Both the position numbers and the translations under genes were made by a program. The notes beneath the pieces are model-generated. The model searched no databases, was not told the DNA's origin, and worked only from the letters and a program-made list of their open reading frames with translations. Below are positions 1 to 7,617 of a DNA stretch of 64,000 nucleotides, one piece after another. This stretch comes from Miltoncostaea sp963770865 (GTDB taxonomy: Bacteria > Actinomycetota > Thermoleophilia > Miltoncostaeales > Miltoncostaeaceae): assembly GCA_963770865.1 (NCBI GenBank), contig CAVYRD010000011.1:381391-445390 (forward strand), read 5' to 3'. How positions within the stretch are numbered: the first letter of the stretch is position 1; the number at the start of each line of letters is the position of its first letter.

Positions 1-2
1 CC

Positions 3-1230
3 ATCGACGCGCCGCGCCTCATGGAGGAGATCGAGGAGCTCGCCCGCTTCTCGGACACGCCGTACCCCTCGGTGACCCGGGTCCTCTTCACCGACACCGA
101 CATGCGCGCCCGCGAGTGGCTGATGGACCGCATGCGCGCGGCGGGGCTGGACGTGCGCGTCGACGCGGTCGGCAACATCTTCGGCCGCTGGGAGGGGGAG
201 GAGCCGGAGGCCGCGCCCGTGGCCACCGGCTCCCACTGCGACGCGATCCCCGACGCGGGGCGGTTCGACGGGGTGGTCGGCGTGCTGGGCGGCCTGGAGG
301 CGATCCGCGCGCTGCGCGCCTCCGGGGTGCGGCCGCGCCGGCCCATCGAGCTGATCATGTTCACGGCCGAGGAGCCGACGCGCTTCGCCTTCGGGTGCCT
401 GGGCAGCCGCGTCCTGGCCGGCGTGGTGGACGACGCGCGCCTGGCCCGCCTGCGCGACGCCGACGGGGGCACGCTCGACGATGCGCGCGCCGCGGCGGGC
501 GTCATCGGCGAGGTCTCCGGCGCGCGACTCGACCCGGGCCACTACGCGGCCTTCGTCGAGCTCCACATCGAGCAGGGACCCGAGCTTGAGCGCACCGGCG
601 TCCCGATCGGCGTGGTCACCGCCATCGCGGCGCCCGCCACCCTGCGCGTGGAGCTGTCCGGCGAGGGCGGCCACGCGGGCGCGGTCCTGATGGGGATCCG
701 GCACGACCCCCTGGTGGCGGCGGCGGAGGTCGTCCAGGCCGTTCGACCGGCTCGCGCGCGACACCGGCGCCGAGGACACGGTCGGCACCGTCGGCCTGCT
801 CACCGTCGAGCCCGGCGCGGTCAACAGCATCCCGCGGCGCGTCCGCATGGACATCGACGTCCGCGACACGGACCGCGAGCGCCGCGACGGCGTGCTGGAG
901 GCCGTCCGGGCGGCCGCGCGCGACGCCGCCGCCGCGCGCGGCGTGGAGCACCACGACGAGATCCTCAACCAGGACGGGCCCGCGACCTCCGACCCCGCCG
1001 TGCTGGCCGCGATCGAGGAGGCGTGCGCGGAGGAGGGGCTCACGTTCGCCCGGATGGTGAGCCGGGCCTACCACGACACCGTCTTCATGGCGCGGATCTG
1101 CCCCACGGCGATGATCTTCGTGCCCTCGAGGGACGGCATCAGCCACCGGCCGGACGAGTACAGCTCCCCGGAGGAGATCGCCCGGGGCACGCGGGCCCTG
1201 GCGGGCGCCCTGGCCCGGCTGGCCGCCTGA
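3..1230 (+). pseudogene. M20-family Zn amidohydrolase (allantoate/N-carbamoyl-amino-acid type), 5' partial, frameshifted
   Basis: Binuclear zinc amidohydrolase that removes carbamoyl or allantoyl groups. Family motifs are visible: GSHCDAIP with RFDG (metal His/Asp), FTAEEP (metal Glu), ELHIEQGPELE (metal His), and near the C-terminus SRAYHD and SHRPDEY. The reading frame is already open at the left edge (IDAPRLMEEIEEL matches the usual N-terminal helix), so the start lies outside the window. The frame shifts by +1 around 741-744: upstream reads ...AAEVVQA, downstream continues as FDRLARDTGAEDTVG in another frame to a TGA at 1230. Either a genuine pseudogene or a one-base error; all catalytic motifs survive on both sides. 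AllC and HyuC-type substrates cannot be separated here. Confidence 0.8.
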
Positions 1231-1338
1231 TCCGCCCACAGGCTGTGGAGAACCGCGTGGGGACTTCACCATCGGGTAACGGGGGTGTCACACGGAGGGG
1301 CCGCTAGGATGCCGCGGGTCCACGAGGAGGGGAGCGGG

Positions 1339-2331
1339 ATGACGCACGCCGCGCAGTTCGACGTGGTGGGGATCGGGAACGCCATCGTCGACGTGCTGTC
1401 ACATTGCGACGACGCCTTCCTGGACGCCGAGGGGCTGCCGAAGGGCTCGATGACCCTGATCGAGCTCGACCGGGCGGCCGAGCTCTACGGCCGGATGGGC
1501 CCTGCGGTCGAGATGTCGGGCGGCGCGGCCGCCAACAGCATGGTCGGCGCGGCATCGTTCGGAAGCCGCGCGGCGTACATCGGCAAGGTCCGCGACGACG
1601 AGCTCGGCGCGATCTTCGCCCACGACATCCGCGCGGCGGGCGTCCGCTTCGACGTACCGCCGGCGCCCGACGGGCCCGAGACCGCGCGCAGCCACATCCT
1701 CGTGACGCCCGACGCCCACCGGACGATGTCCACCTACCTGGGCGCGGCGGTCGAGCTCGGCCCCGAGGACGTGGACACCGACCTCGTGGCGGCCTCCTCG
1801 ATCCTCTACCTGGAGGGCTACCTCTGGGACAAGCCCCGCGCCAAGGACGCCTTCCGCGTCGCGATGGCCGCCGCTCACGCCGCCGGCCGGCGGGTCTCGC
1901 TCACGCTGTCCGACTCGTTCTGCGTGGAACGCCACCTGGCGGAGTTCCGCGGCCTGGTCGACAACGAGGTCGACCTGCTCTTCGCCAACGAGGAGGAGAT
2001 CTTCGCGCTCACCGACACGCGCGACCTGTCGGCGGCGATCGGCGCGGTGCGCGGGCGCAGCGAGATCGTGGTGATCACGCGCTCCGAGCGCGGCTCGGTG
2101 GTGGTGACGGCCGACGACACCGTCGAGGTGCCCGCCCACCCGGTGGAGCGGCTGGTCGACACGACCGGCGCGGGCGACCTCTACGCCGCCGGCTTCCTCC
2201 ACGGTCTGGCGCGCGGGACCGCGCTGGGGGAGTGCGCGGCGCTCGGGTCGCTCGCCGCGGCGGAGGTCATCTCGCACCTCGGCGCCCGGCCCCAGGTGGA
2301 CCTGGCCTCGATCGCGGCGGCGATGGCGTGA
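1339..2331 (+). CDS. PfkB-family carbohydrate/adenosine kinase
   Basis: Ribokinase-fold kinase of 330 aa, most like bacterial adenosine kinases, which phosphorylate adenosine to AMP for purine salvage. The N-terminus (FDVVGIGNAIVDVL) and the glycine-rich SGGAAANSM segment near residue 60 are typical. The C-terminal PfkB signature DTTGAGDLYAAGF near residue 274 carries the catalytic Asp and anion hole. The ATG at 1339 is chosen because GAGGAGGGGAG lies just upstream and TAGGAT (1304-1309) is a plausible -10; longer in-frame starts have no ribosome binding site. It sits 33 nt ahead of cysK, which has its own -10. Sugar specificity is inferred, not shown. Confidence 0.8.
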   Translation: MTHAAQFDVVGIGNAIVDVLSHCDDAFLDAEGLPKGSMTLIELDRAAELYGRMGPAVEMSGGAAANSMVGAASFGSRAAYIGKVRDDELGAIFAHDIRAAGVRFDVPPAPDGPETARSHILVTPDAHRTMSTYLGAAVELGPEDVDTDLVAASSILYLEGYLWDKPRAKDAFRVAMAAAHAAGRRVSLTLSDSFCVERHLAEFRGLVDNEVDLLFANEEEIFALTDTRDLSAAIGAVRGRSEIVVITRSERGSVVVTADDTVEVPAHPVERLVDTTGAGDLYAAGFLHGLARGTALGECAALGSLAAAEVISHLGARPQVDLASIAAAMA

Positions 2332-2351
2332 ACCGCGTCGGACGCCACTGG

Positions 2352-2357
2352 TAGGGT
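2352..2357 (+). promoter_or_regulatory. -10 element of cysK (leaderless)
   Basis: TAGGGT lies 7 nt before the GTG start of cysK, so transcription should begin at or next to the start codon. There is no ribosome binding site between them. One of about ten such arrangements in the window. Confidence 0.45.
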
Positions 2358-2364
2358 CCGGCCC

Positions 2365-3291
2365 GTGGCGATCGTCGACTCCATCACGGAGCTGATCGGG
2401 CGGACCCCGCTCGTGCGGCTCGGGCGCATCGCCGAGGGCTCCGGGGCCACCATCCTCGGCAAGCTCGAGTCGATGAACCCGGCCGGCTCGGTCAAGGACC
2501 GCATCGGCCTGGCGATGATCGAGGCCGCCGAGGCCGACGGCCGCCTGACGCCCGGCAGCGTCGTGGTCGAGCCGACCTCCGGCAACACCGGCATCGCCCT
2601 GGCGTTCGTCTGCGCGGCCAAGGGCTACCGCTGCATCCTCACGATGCCCGAGACCATGAGCGTGGAGCGGCGCACGCTCCTGCGCGCCTACGGCGCCGAG
2701 CTGGTGCTGACGCCCGGCGCCGAGGGCATGCGCGGCGCCATCGCGAAGGCCGAGGAGATCGCCGAGGAGACCGACGGCGCCTTCGTGCCCCAGCAGTTCC
2801 AGAACCCGGCCAACCCGGAGGCCCACCGGCGCACGACCGCCGAGGAGATCTGGGAGGACACCGGCGGGGAGATCGACGTCCTGGTGGCCGGCGTCGGCAC
2901 CGGCGGCTCGATCACCGGCGTCGCCGAGGTCATCAAGGAGCGTCGCCCGTCGTTCCGGGCGATCGCCGTGGAGCCCTCCGACTCGCCCGTGCTGTCCGGC
3001 GGGGTCCCCGGCCCCCACAAGATCCAGGGCATCGGGGCCGGCTTCGTCCCCGGGGTGCTCAACACGGCCGTCTACGACGAGGTCGTGACCTGCACGGCCG
3101 AGGACGCGTTCGCGATGTCGCGGCGCATCGCCCGCGAGGAGGGGATCCTCGTGGGCATCAGCGCCGGCGCCAACGCCTGGGCGGCGCTCGAGGTGGCCCG
3201 CCGGGCCGAGAGCTCCGGGCTCACGATCGTCACGTTCCTCTGCGACACGGGCGAGCGCTACCTCAGCACGCCGCTCTTCGACGAGGGCTGA
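2365..3291 (+). CDS. cysK: Cysteine synthase A (O-acetylserine sulfhydrylase)
   Basis: PLP enzyme of 308 aa joining O-acetylserine and sulfide to give cysteine. The PLP-lysine motif SVKDR (Lys about 44), the substrate loop PTSGNTG near residue 70, the phosphate-binding GTGGSITG near 176 and the ending STPLFDEG are all standard for CysK. The GTG start follows TAGGGT by 7 nt. cysE, which makes the O-acetylserine substrate, lies 2.6 kb downstream on the same strand, so the two cysteine-synthesis steps are near but not in one operon. Confidence 0.95.
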   Translation: MAIVDSITELIGRTPLVRLGRIAEGSGATILGKLESMNPAGSVKDRIGLAMIEAAEADGRLTPGSVVVEPTSGNTGIALAFVCAAKGYRCILTMPETMSVERRTLLRAYGAELVLTPGAEGMRGAIAKAEEIAEETDGAFVPQQFQNPANPEAHRRTTAEEIWEDTGGEIDVLVAGVGTGGSITGVAEVIKERRPSFRAIAVEPSDSPVLSGGVPGPHKIQGIGAGFVPGVLNTAVYDEVVTCTAEDAFAMSRRIAREEGILVGISAGANAWAALEVARRAESSGLTIVTFLCDTGERYLSTPLFDEG

Positions 3292-3316
3292 GGCCGCCGC
3301 GGGCGGCGACGGTCTC

Positions 3317-4114
3317 ATGGCCGAGAAGCCTCGCAAGCGACTGAACCGCGAGGCCTACGAGGCCGAGCTGGCGCGGCTCCAGGTGGAGCTCGTGAAGATG
3401 CACGAGTGGATCAAGCACCGCGGGCTGAAGGTGCTGGTGATCTTCGAGGGGCGCGACGCCGCCGGGAAGGGCGGCGCCATCAAGCGCATCACCGAGGCGC
3501 TGAACCCGAGGATCTGCCGGGTGGTCGCGCTGACCGCGCCGACCGAGCGCGAGCGGACGCAGTGGTACTTCCAGCGCTACGTCGCGCACCTGCCCTCGGC
3601 CGGCGAGATGGTCCTGTTCGACCGCTCCTGGTACAACCGCGCCGGCGTCGAGCGGGTGATGGGCTTCTGCGACGAGGAGGAGTACCGGGAGTTCCTCCGC
3701 AGCTGCCCCGAGTTCGAGCGCATGCTGATCCGCTCCGGGATCATCCTGATCAAGTACTGGTTCTCGGTGAGCGACGCCGAGCAGGAGCGGCGCTTCCAGG
3801 ACCGGATCGAGGACCCGACCAAGCGGTGGAAGCTCAGCCCGATCGACCTCCAGAGCCGGGAGAACTGGCTCGAGTACTCGCGGGCCAAGGACGCGATGTT
3901 CGCGCACACCGACACCAAGCAGGCGCCCTGGTACGTGGTCGAGGCCGACGACAAGCGCCGCGCCCGGATCAACTGCATCGCCCACCTGCTGAGCGTGGTC
4001 CCCTACGAGGACCTCACCCCGGAGCCCGTCGTCCTGCCCCCGCGCACGGACTCCTCCGCGTACGTCCGGCCGCCCATGAGCGACCAGACCTTCGTGCCAG
4101 ACGTCATGCCCTGA
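3317..4114 (+). CDS. ppk2: Polyphosphate kinase 2 family protein
   Basis: PPK2 transfers phosphate between polyphosphate and nucleotides. The 265-aa protein has the P-loop EGRDAAGKGG (about residues 44-53), the lid-like TAPTERERTQWYFQRY and the Walker B region VLFDRSWYNRAGVERVMGFC, with the downstream KYWFSVSDAEQERRF and KLSPIDLQSRENWLEYSRAKD segments of single-domain PPK2 enzymes. These fit the class that prefers nucleoside diphosphates, though specificity cannot be read from motifs alone. It starts 25 nt after cysK and is followed by a 36-bp palindrome facing the convergent methyltransferase. Confidence 0.93.
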   Translation: MAEKPRKRLNREAYEAELARLQVELVKMHEWIKHRGLKVLVIFEGRDAAGKGGAIKRITEALNPRICRVVALTAPTERERTQWYFQRYVAHLPSAGEMVLFDRSWYNRAGVERVMGFCDEEEYREFLRSCPEFERMLIRSGIILIKYWFSVSDAEQERRFQDRIEDPTKRWKLSPIDLQSRENWLEYSRAKDAMFAHTDTKQAPWYVVEADDKRRARINCIAHLLSVVPYEDLTPEPVVLPPRTDSSAYVRPPMSDQTFVPDVMP

Positions 4115-4134
4115 GCAGGGCCTTTCGCCGCACA

Positions 4135-4170
4135 CGTCAATTGGCGTCGACCGGTCGACGCCAATTGACG
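4135..4170. terminator. 36-bp perfect palindrome between convergent genes (family copy 1)
   Basis: Left arm CGTCAATTGGCGTCGACC is followed directly by its exact reverse complement. It sits 20 nt past the ppk2 stop and 12 nt before the stop of the convergent methyltransferase, the position of a bidirectional terminator. There is no T-tract. Four more related palindromes occur in the window. Confidence 0.6.
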
Positions 4171-4181
4171 CATCGCCCCGC

Positions 4182-4970
4182 TCAGGGGCGGGAGGCCGTG
4201 AACAGGTAGCGGTTGAGGCTGAAGAAGGCGCGCTCGCCGAGGGCCGCGAGGTCGGCGAGCCAGGCGGCGACCTCCTCCTCGCCGATGCCGTGACCCGTCA
4301 CGAACTCGGCGATCAATCGGCGCATTCCGCCGCTGTACGTTTCAGGATCGTCGCCGACGTTGAGGAGCGGGACGACCGTGACCGCATCGACGGTGAAACC
4401 GGCTCCCCGCAGGAGCTCCGGCAGCCGCCGCGGCAGGTCGCGGTGGACCAGGTGGGCGTCCCACGCGGCGAGCACGCGCGCCATGCGGGCGTCGTCCGAG
4501 GAGCGCCAGACGATCGAGTCCCAGTCGGTGTCGAGGATCACCAGGCGGCCACCGGGCCGCAGCACGCGACGCGCCTCGGCCAGGGCCGCGGGCATCTCCT
4601 CCACGTACTCGTAGACCTGGGTGCAGACGGCCGCGTCGAAGCAGGCGTCGGGGAAGGAGAGCTCGGTCACGCCCTGCCGCGACAGCTCCAGCGCCGCAGC
4701 CCCCGCCGCCAGGGACCGACCCGCCGCCAGCCCCAGCATGTCGTCGCTGACGTCGACCCCGCTCACGGACCCGGCCGGGCCGACGAGCGCCGCGACCGCC
4801 GCCGCCAGCAATCCGGGCCCGACGCCGAGATCGAGCACGCGCTCCCCGGGCCGGGGAGCGAGGGCCTCCAGCACGGCCTCGCGCTGCGCCACCACGTCCG
4901 GCGTCAGATAGATCGCCTCGAGCGCCCGCGCGCGCTCGCCCTCGAAGCGCAGCGCGGCCGGCCGGGCCAC
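4182..4970 (-). CDS. Class I SAM-dependent methyltransferase
   Basis: A 262-aa Rossmann-fold methyltransferase of the UbiE/Methyltransf_11 type. Motif I is VLDLGVGPGLLAAAVA (about residues 44-59), the acidic residue closing strand 2 is in VSGVDVSDDML, motif post-I is FDAAVCTQVYEYVE and motif III is RVLRPGGRLVILDTDW. The C-terminal part shows no domain that names a substrate. It is followed 5 nt upstream by the GNAT gene on the same strand and probably cotranscribed with it. Substrate unknown. Confidence 0.8.
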   Translation of the reverse strand: MARPAALRFEGERARALEAIYLTPDVVAQREAVLEALAPRPGERVLDLGVGPGLLAAAVAALVGPAGSVSGVDVSDDMLGLAAGRSLAAGAAALELSRQGVTELSFPDACFDAAVCTQVYEYVEEMPAALAEARRVLRPGGRLVILDTDWDSIVWRSSDDARMARVLAAWDAHLVHRDLPRRLPELLRGAGFTVDAVTVVPLLNVGDDPETYSGGMRRLIAEFVTGHGIGEEEVAAWLADLAALGERAFFSLNRYLFTASRP

Positions 4971-4975
4971 CGCGC

Positions 4976-5542
4976 TCAGGCCCGGCGGATCAGGAGGGTC
5001 CGCCGGCCGCCGCGCTCGCGGAAGCCGAGCGCCGCGAGGAACGCGTGCCCGGGGGTGTCAACCTCGACCAGCGCCGCCAGGTGCGTGCCGCGCGCCTCGC
5101 CGACGCGGCGGGCCAGATCGGCGATGAGCAGCCGCCCGATGCCCTCGCGGCGTCGCTGGGGCACCACGCCCATCCAGTTGATCCATCCTTCGGGAAGCAT
5201 CGCCTGGGCGAAGCCGAGCATGTCGCGCTCGTCGCGGGCGACGCAGAACGCGTCGAAGCCCTCTGCGCCCTCGTAGCCGGTCGGCTGACCCATCTCGCGG
5301 AAGGTCGCGAGGCCCTCCATCGCCATCCCCTCGGCGGCGGTGAAGGCCTCCGACCACTCGTTGCGGTATGCCTCGACGCTGATGCCGGGCACGTGGGACG
5401 CCCGCGGCAGGCCCTCGATGGGCCGCGCCATCACGGCCATCCGCGCGTAGGGCTCGAAGCCCTCGGCGGCGAGCATCGGGCCGACGGGGTCGTCGTCGGC
5501 CACCTCGGCGTCCCAGGGCGGGTCGGCCAGCCTCGCGAGCAA
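4976..5542 (-). CDS. GNAT-family N-acetyltransferase
   Basis: Acetyl-CoA-dependent acetyltransferase. The C-terminal half carries the GNAT core: MGVVPQRRREGIGRLLIADLARR is the R/Q-x-x-G-x-G/A acetyl-CoA loop and helix, followed by LVEVDTPGHAFLAALGFRERG, the usual strand-6/7 ending. The TTG at 5542 is the most upstream conventional candidate that leaves a compact protein, but the frame remains open above it (LRLEGLRAEGPEALRAL), so the true start may be 15-30 codons further up. Substrate cannot be inferred. Confidence 0.7.
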   Translation of the reverse strand: MLARLADPPWDAEVADDDPVGPMLAAEGFEPYARMAVMARPIEGLPRASHVPGISVEAYRNEWSEAFTAAEGMAMEGLATFREMGQPTGYEGAEGFDAFCVARDERDMLGFAQAMLPEGWINWMGVVPQRRREGIGRLLIADLARRVGEARGTHLAALVEVDTPGHAFLAALGFRERGGRRTLLIRRA

Positions 5543-5645
5543 CGCTCGGAGGGCCTCGGGGCCTTCGGCGCGCAGCCCCTCGAGGCGGAGGGCGCGGGCG
5601 GTGGGGGAGGGTCCCGGCTGGCAGGACGCCCCGTTGACGGCGACG

Positions 5646-5882
5646 CTACTCGAGGTACGCGTCCAGGTCGTCGACGCGCACGCCGATACTGTCGAGGTGG
5701 CGCCGGGCCTCGGCCAGGCGCTGCTCGGTGCCGGTCACCTCCATGATCACCCAGCCTGTCGTCTCGCGGATGTCGGCGCGCCGGATGTTGGTCACGACGT
5801 CGAACCGCTTGGCGAGCGTGTAGATCACCGGCTCCTGGATGAGCTGCTCGGGGAACGTCAGCTTCAGCTTCTGACGTGTCAG
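5646..5882 (-). CDS. NIL-domain small protein
   Basis: Single NIL domain of about 78 aa (KLKLTFPEQLIQEPVIYTLAKRFDV... through GWVIMEVTG), the small ligand-binding fold otherwise found at the C-terminus of methionine ABC ATPases and in iron-sulfur ferredoxins. I place the start at CTG 5882 because a strong GAGGAGG sequence lies 7-8 nt upstream and the encoded protein then begins where stand-alone NIL proteins begin; an in-frame ATG at 5924 would add 14 unrelated residues. It is divergent from cysE, which suggests a role around sulfur amino acids, but that is inference. Confidence 0.65.
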   Translation of the reverse strand: MTRQKLKLTFPEQLIQEPVIYTLAKRFDVVTNIRRADIRETTGWVIMEVTGTEQRLAEARRHLDSIGVRVDDLDAYLE

Positions 5883-5909
5883 TGGAGGCGCCTCCTCGAA
5901 ATGGGTGCC

Positions 5910-5915
5910 TATACT
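5910..5915 (+). promoter_or_regulatory. -10 element TATACT upstream of cysE
   Basis: TATACT ends 7 nt before the cysE ATG at 5923, which fits leaderless transcription. Read on the other strand the same bases give TAGTAT (5915-5910), a possible -10 for the divergent NIL gene, whose SD and CTG lie downstream of the expected start point. Confidence 0.45.
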
Positions 5916-5922
5916 AGCCCGC

Positions 5923-6708
5923 ATGCCCCGGCGCTCGCTGCTCGCGCGATTCGACGGCGCACGGCGGGCGTTCCAGCGCGATGTTGACGTCGCCCGGGAA
6001 CGGGACCCGGCCGCGACGTCCATGACCGAGATCCTGCTCTGCTACCCCGGCCTGCACGCCGTGTGGATGCACCGTGCAGCGCACGCGATGCACGTGAGCG
6101 GCTTCCGCCTGCCGGCGCGCCTCCTGAGCCAGGCCTCGCGCTTCCTCACGGGCATCGAGATCCACCCGGGGGCGCAGATCGGGCCGGGCTTCTTCATCGA
6201 CCACGGCATGGGCGTGGTGATCGGCGAGACGACCGAGATCGGCGAGGACGTGACGCTCTACCAGGGGGTCACCCTCGGCGGCACCGGCAAGGACGTCGGC
6301 AAGCGCCACCCCACCGTCCAGGACGGCGTGATCGTCGGCACCGGGGCGAGCGTCCTCGGGCCGGTCGTGATCGGCGAGGGCGCCAAGGTGGGCGCCGGAT
6401 CGATCGTGATCAAGGATGTGCCTCCGAACTCCACCGTGGTCGGCAACCCGGGCCGCGCGGTCGTGGTCGACGGCCAGAAGGTCCCGCGCGACGTCCACCA
6501 CCCAGACATCGACCACGTGAAGCTCCCCGACCCGGTGGCCGAGGCGATGGCCTGCCTGGTGCGCCGCGTGACCGAGCTCGAGAAGGCGCTCGACGACGTC
6601 CGCGCCGGTCGCATCCTGCCGCCCAAGACCGAGGACGAGGACTGCCTGCCCACCGCGCAGGAGGAGATCTCGTCGATCCTGGGGCTCAACCCGGGAGCCG
6701 GGATCTGA
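5923..6708 (+). CDS. cysE: Serine O-acetyltransferase
   Basis: Acetylates serine with acetyl-CoA, the committed step toward cysteine. The N-terminal helical segment (RDPAATSMTEILLCYPGLHAVW) is followed by left-handed beta-helix repeats with the active-site region IHPGAQIGPGFFIDHGMGVVIGETTEIG, the YQGVTLGGTG turn and the final VPPNSTVVGNPGR. The extra C-terminal tail of about 70 residues (to GLNPGAGI) is charged and may be helical; many CysE end soon after the beta-helix. ATG 5923 is preferred to the GTG at 5905 because it sits 7 nt after TATACT. A palindromic terminator begins 4 nt after the TGA. Confidence 0.93.
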   Translation: MPRRSLLARFDGARRAFQRDVDVARERDPAATSMTEILLCYPGLHAVWMHRAAHAMHVSGFRLPARLLSQASRFLTGIEIHPGAQIGPGFFIDHGMGVVIGETTEIGEDVTLYQGVTLGGTGKDVGKRHPTVQDGVIVGTGASVLGPVVIGEGAKVGAGSIVIKDVPPNSTVVGNPGRAVVVDGQKVPRDVHHPDIDHVKLPDPVAEAMACLVRRVTELEKALDDVRAGRILPPKTEDEDCLPTAQEEISSILGLNPGAGI

Positions 6709-6711
6709 ACA

Positions 6712-6747
6712 CGTCAATTGGCGTTGACCGGTAGACGCCAATTGACG
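6712..6747. terminator. 36-bp palindrome after cysE (family copy 2)
   Basis: Left arm CGTCAATTGGCGTTGACC pairs with the right arm apart from two positions near the centre. It starts 4 nt after the cysE stop and ends 8 nt before the stop of the convergent SDR gene, again the place of a bidirectional terminator. Confidence 0.55.
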
Positions 6748-6754
6748 CATCCGC

Positions 6755-7498
6755 TCAGCCGGCGTCCGGCGGAAAGAGCGTGAGGCCGCCGTCAACGACC
6801 AGGGTGGCGCCGGTCACGTAGGAGGCGGCGTCGGAGGCCAGCCAGGCGACGGCGCGGGCCACCTCGGCGGCGTCGCCGATGCGGGCCATCGGGATCTGAG
6901 CCTCCACGGCCGCGCGGGCGCCGGGATCCTGGAGAATGTCCTCGTTGATCGGCGTCGCGATCGCTCCCGGGGCCACGGCCGCGACGCGGATGCCGAGCGG
7001 CGCGAGCTCCTTGGCGATCGACTCCATGAACAGGCGCTGGCCGCCCTTGGCCGCGCAGTAGTGGGAGAAGCCGCTCCACGGCATGCGGTCGTGGACGCTC
7101 GTGACGTGCACGATCGCGCCGCCGGCGCTCCGGCCGGCCATCGCCCGGGCCCCCTCGCGGCTGCACAGGAACGCGCCGGTGAGGTCGGTCTCGACCACCT
7201 CGCGCCAGTCCTCGAGCGACATCTCCACCAGGGGGTGCCGCGCCTCGACGCCCGCGTTGCACACGACGAGGTCAACCGGCCCGAGGGCCTCCGCCGCATG
7301 GGAGAAGGCGCGCGCGACGTCCTCCTCGCTCGAGACGTCGATCCCGACCGGCGCCGCCCGGCCCCCGGCCGCGACGACGGACTGCGCCATCTCCTGCGCC
7401 GTCTCCGGGTCGCTGCGGAAGCCGATCGCGACGCCCGCGCCGTGGGCCGCGAGCTCCCACGCCACGGCCTGCCCGATCCCCGACGTCGCGCCGCTCAC
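6755..7498 (-). CDS. Short-chain dehydrogenase/reductase
   Basis: Classical SDR. The NAD(P) glycine motif SGATSGIGQAVA is at the very N-terminus, NAG (VVCNAGVEA) follows, then the catalytic Ser in VTSVHDRM, Tyr and Lys in HYCAAKGGQ, and the PGAIATPIN segment; the ending TGATLVVDGGLTLFP is typical of glucose-1-dehydrogenase/FabG-like members. The GTG at 7498 falls inside the first beta-strand: in-frame residues above it (LLEDRSALV) belong to the fold, so translation must begin upstream, before about 7530, with no obvious ATG. Divergent from pcrA. Substrate unknown. Confidence 0.85.
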   Translation of the reverse strand: MSGATSGIGQAVAWELAAHGAGVAIGFRSDPETAQEMAQSVVAAGGRAAPVGIDVSSEEDVARAFSHAAEALGPVDLVVCNAGVEARHPLVEMSLEDWREVVETDLTGAFLCSREGARAMAGRSAGGAIVHVTSVHDRMPWSGFSHYCAAKGGQRLFMESIAKELAPLGIRVAAVAPGAIATPINEDILQDPGARAAVEAQIPMARIGDAAEVARAVAWLASDAASYVTGATLVVDGGLTLFPPDAG

Positions 7499-7605
7499 GA
7501 GGGCGCTGCGGTCCTCCAGCAGCGGGCGTCCGGGGGGTGCATCGCGAAGCCTGATCCGCTCATGCCGACGGTGGTTCCCGGGGCCGGTGCGTCGGGAACC
7601 TCCGG

Positions 7606-7611
7606 TAGGAT
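7606..7611 (+). promoter_or_regulatory. -10 element of the pcrA-folD-npdG operon (leaderless)
   Basis: TAGGAT lies 6 nt before the GTG at 7618, and no Shine-Dalgarno sequence is present, so the transcript probably starts at the GTG. Confidence 0.45.
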
Positions 7612-7617
7612 CGATCG

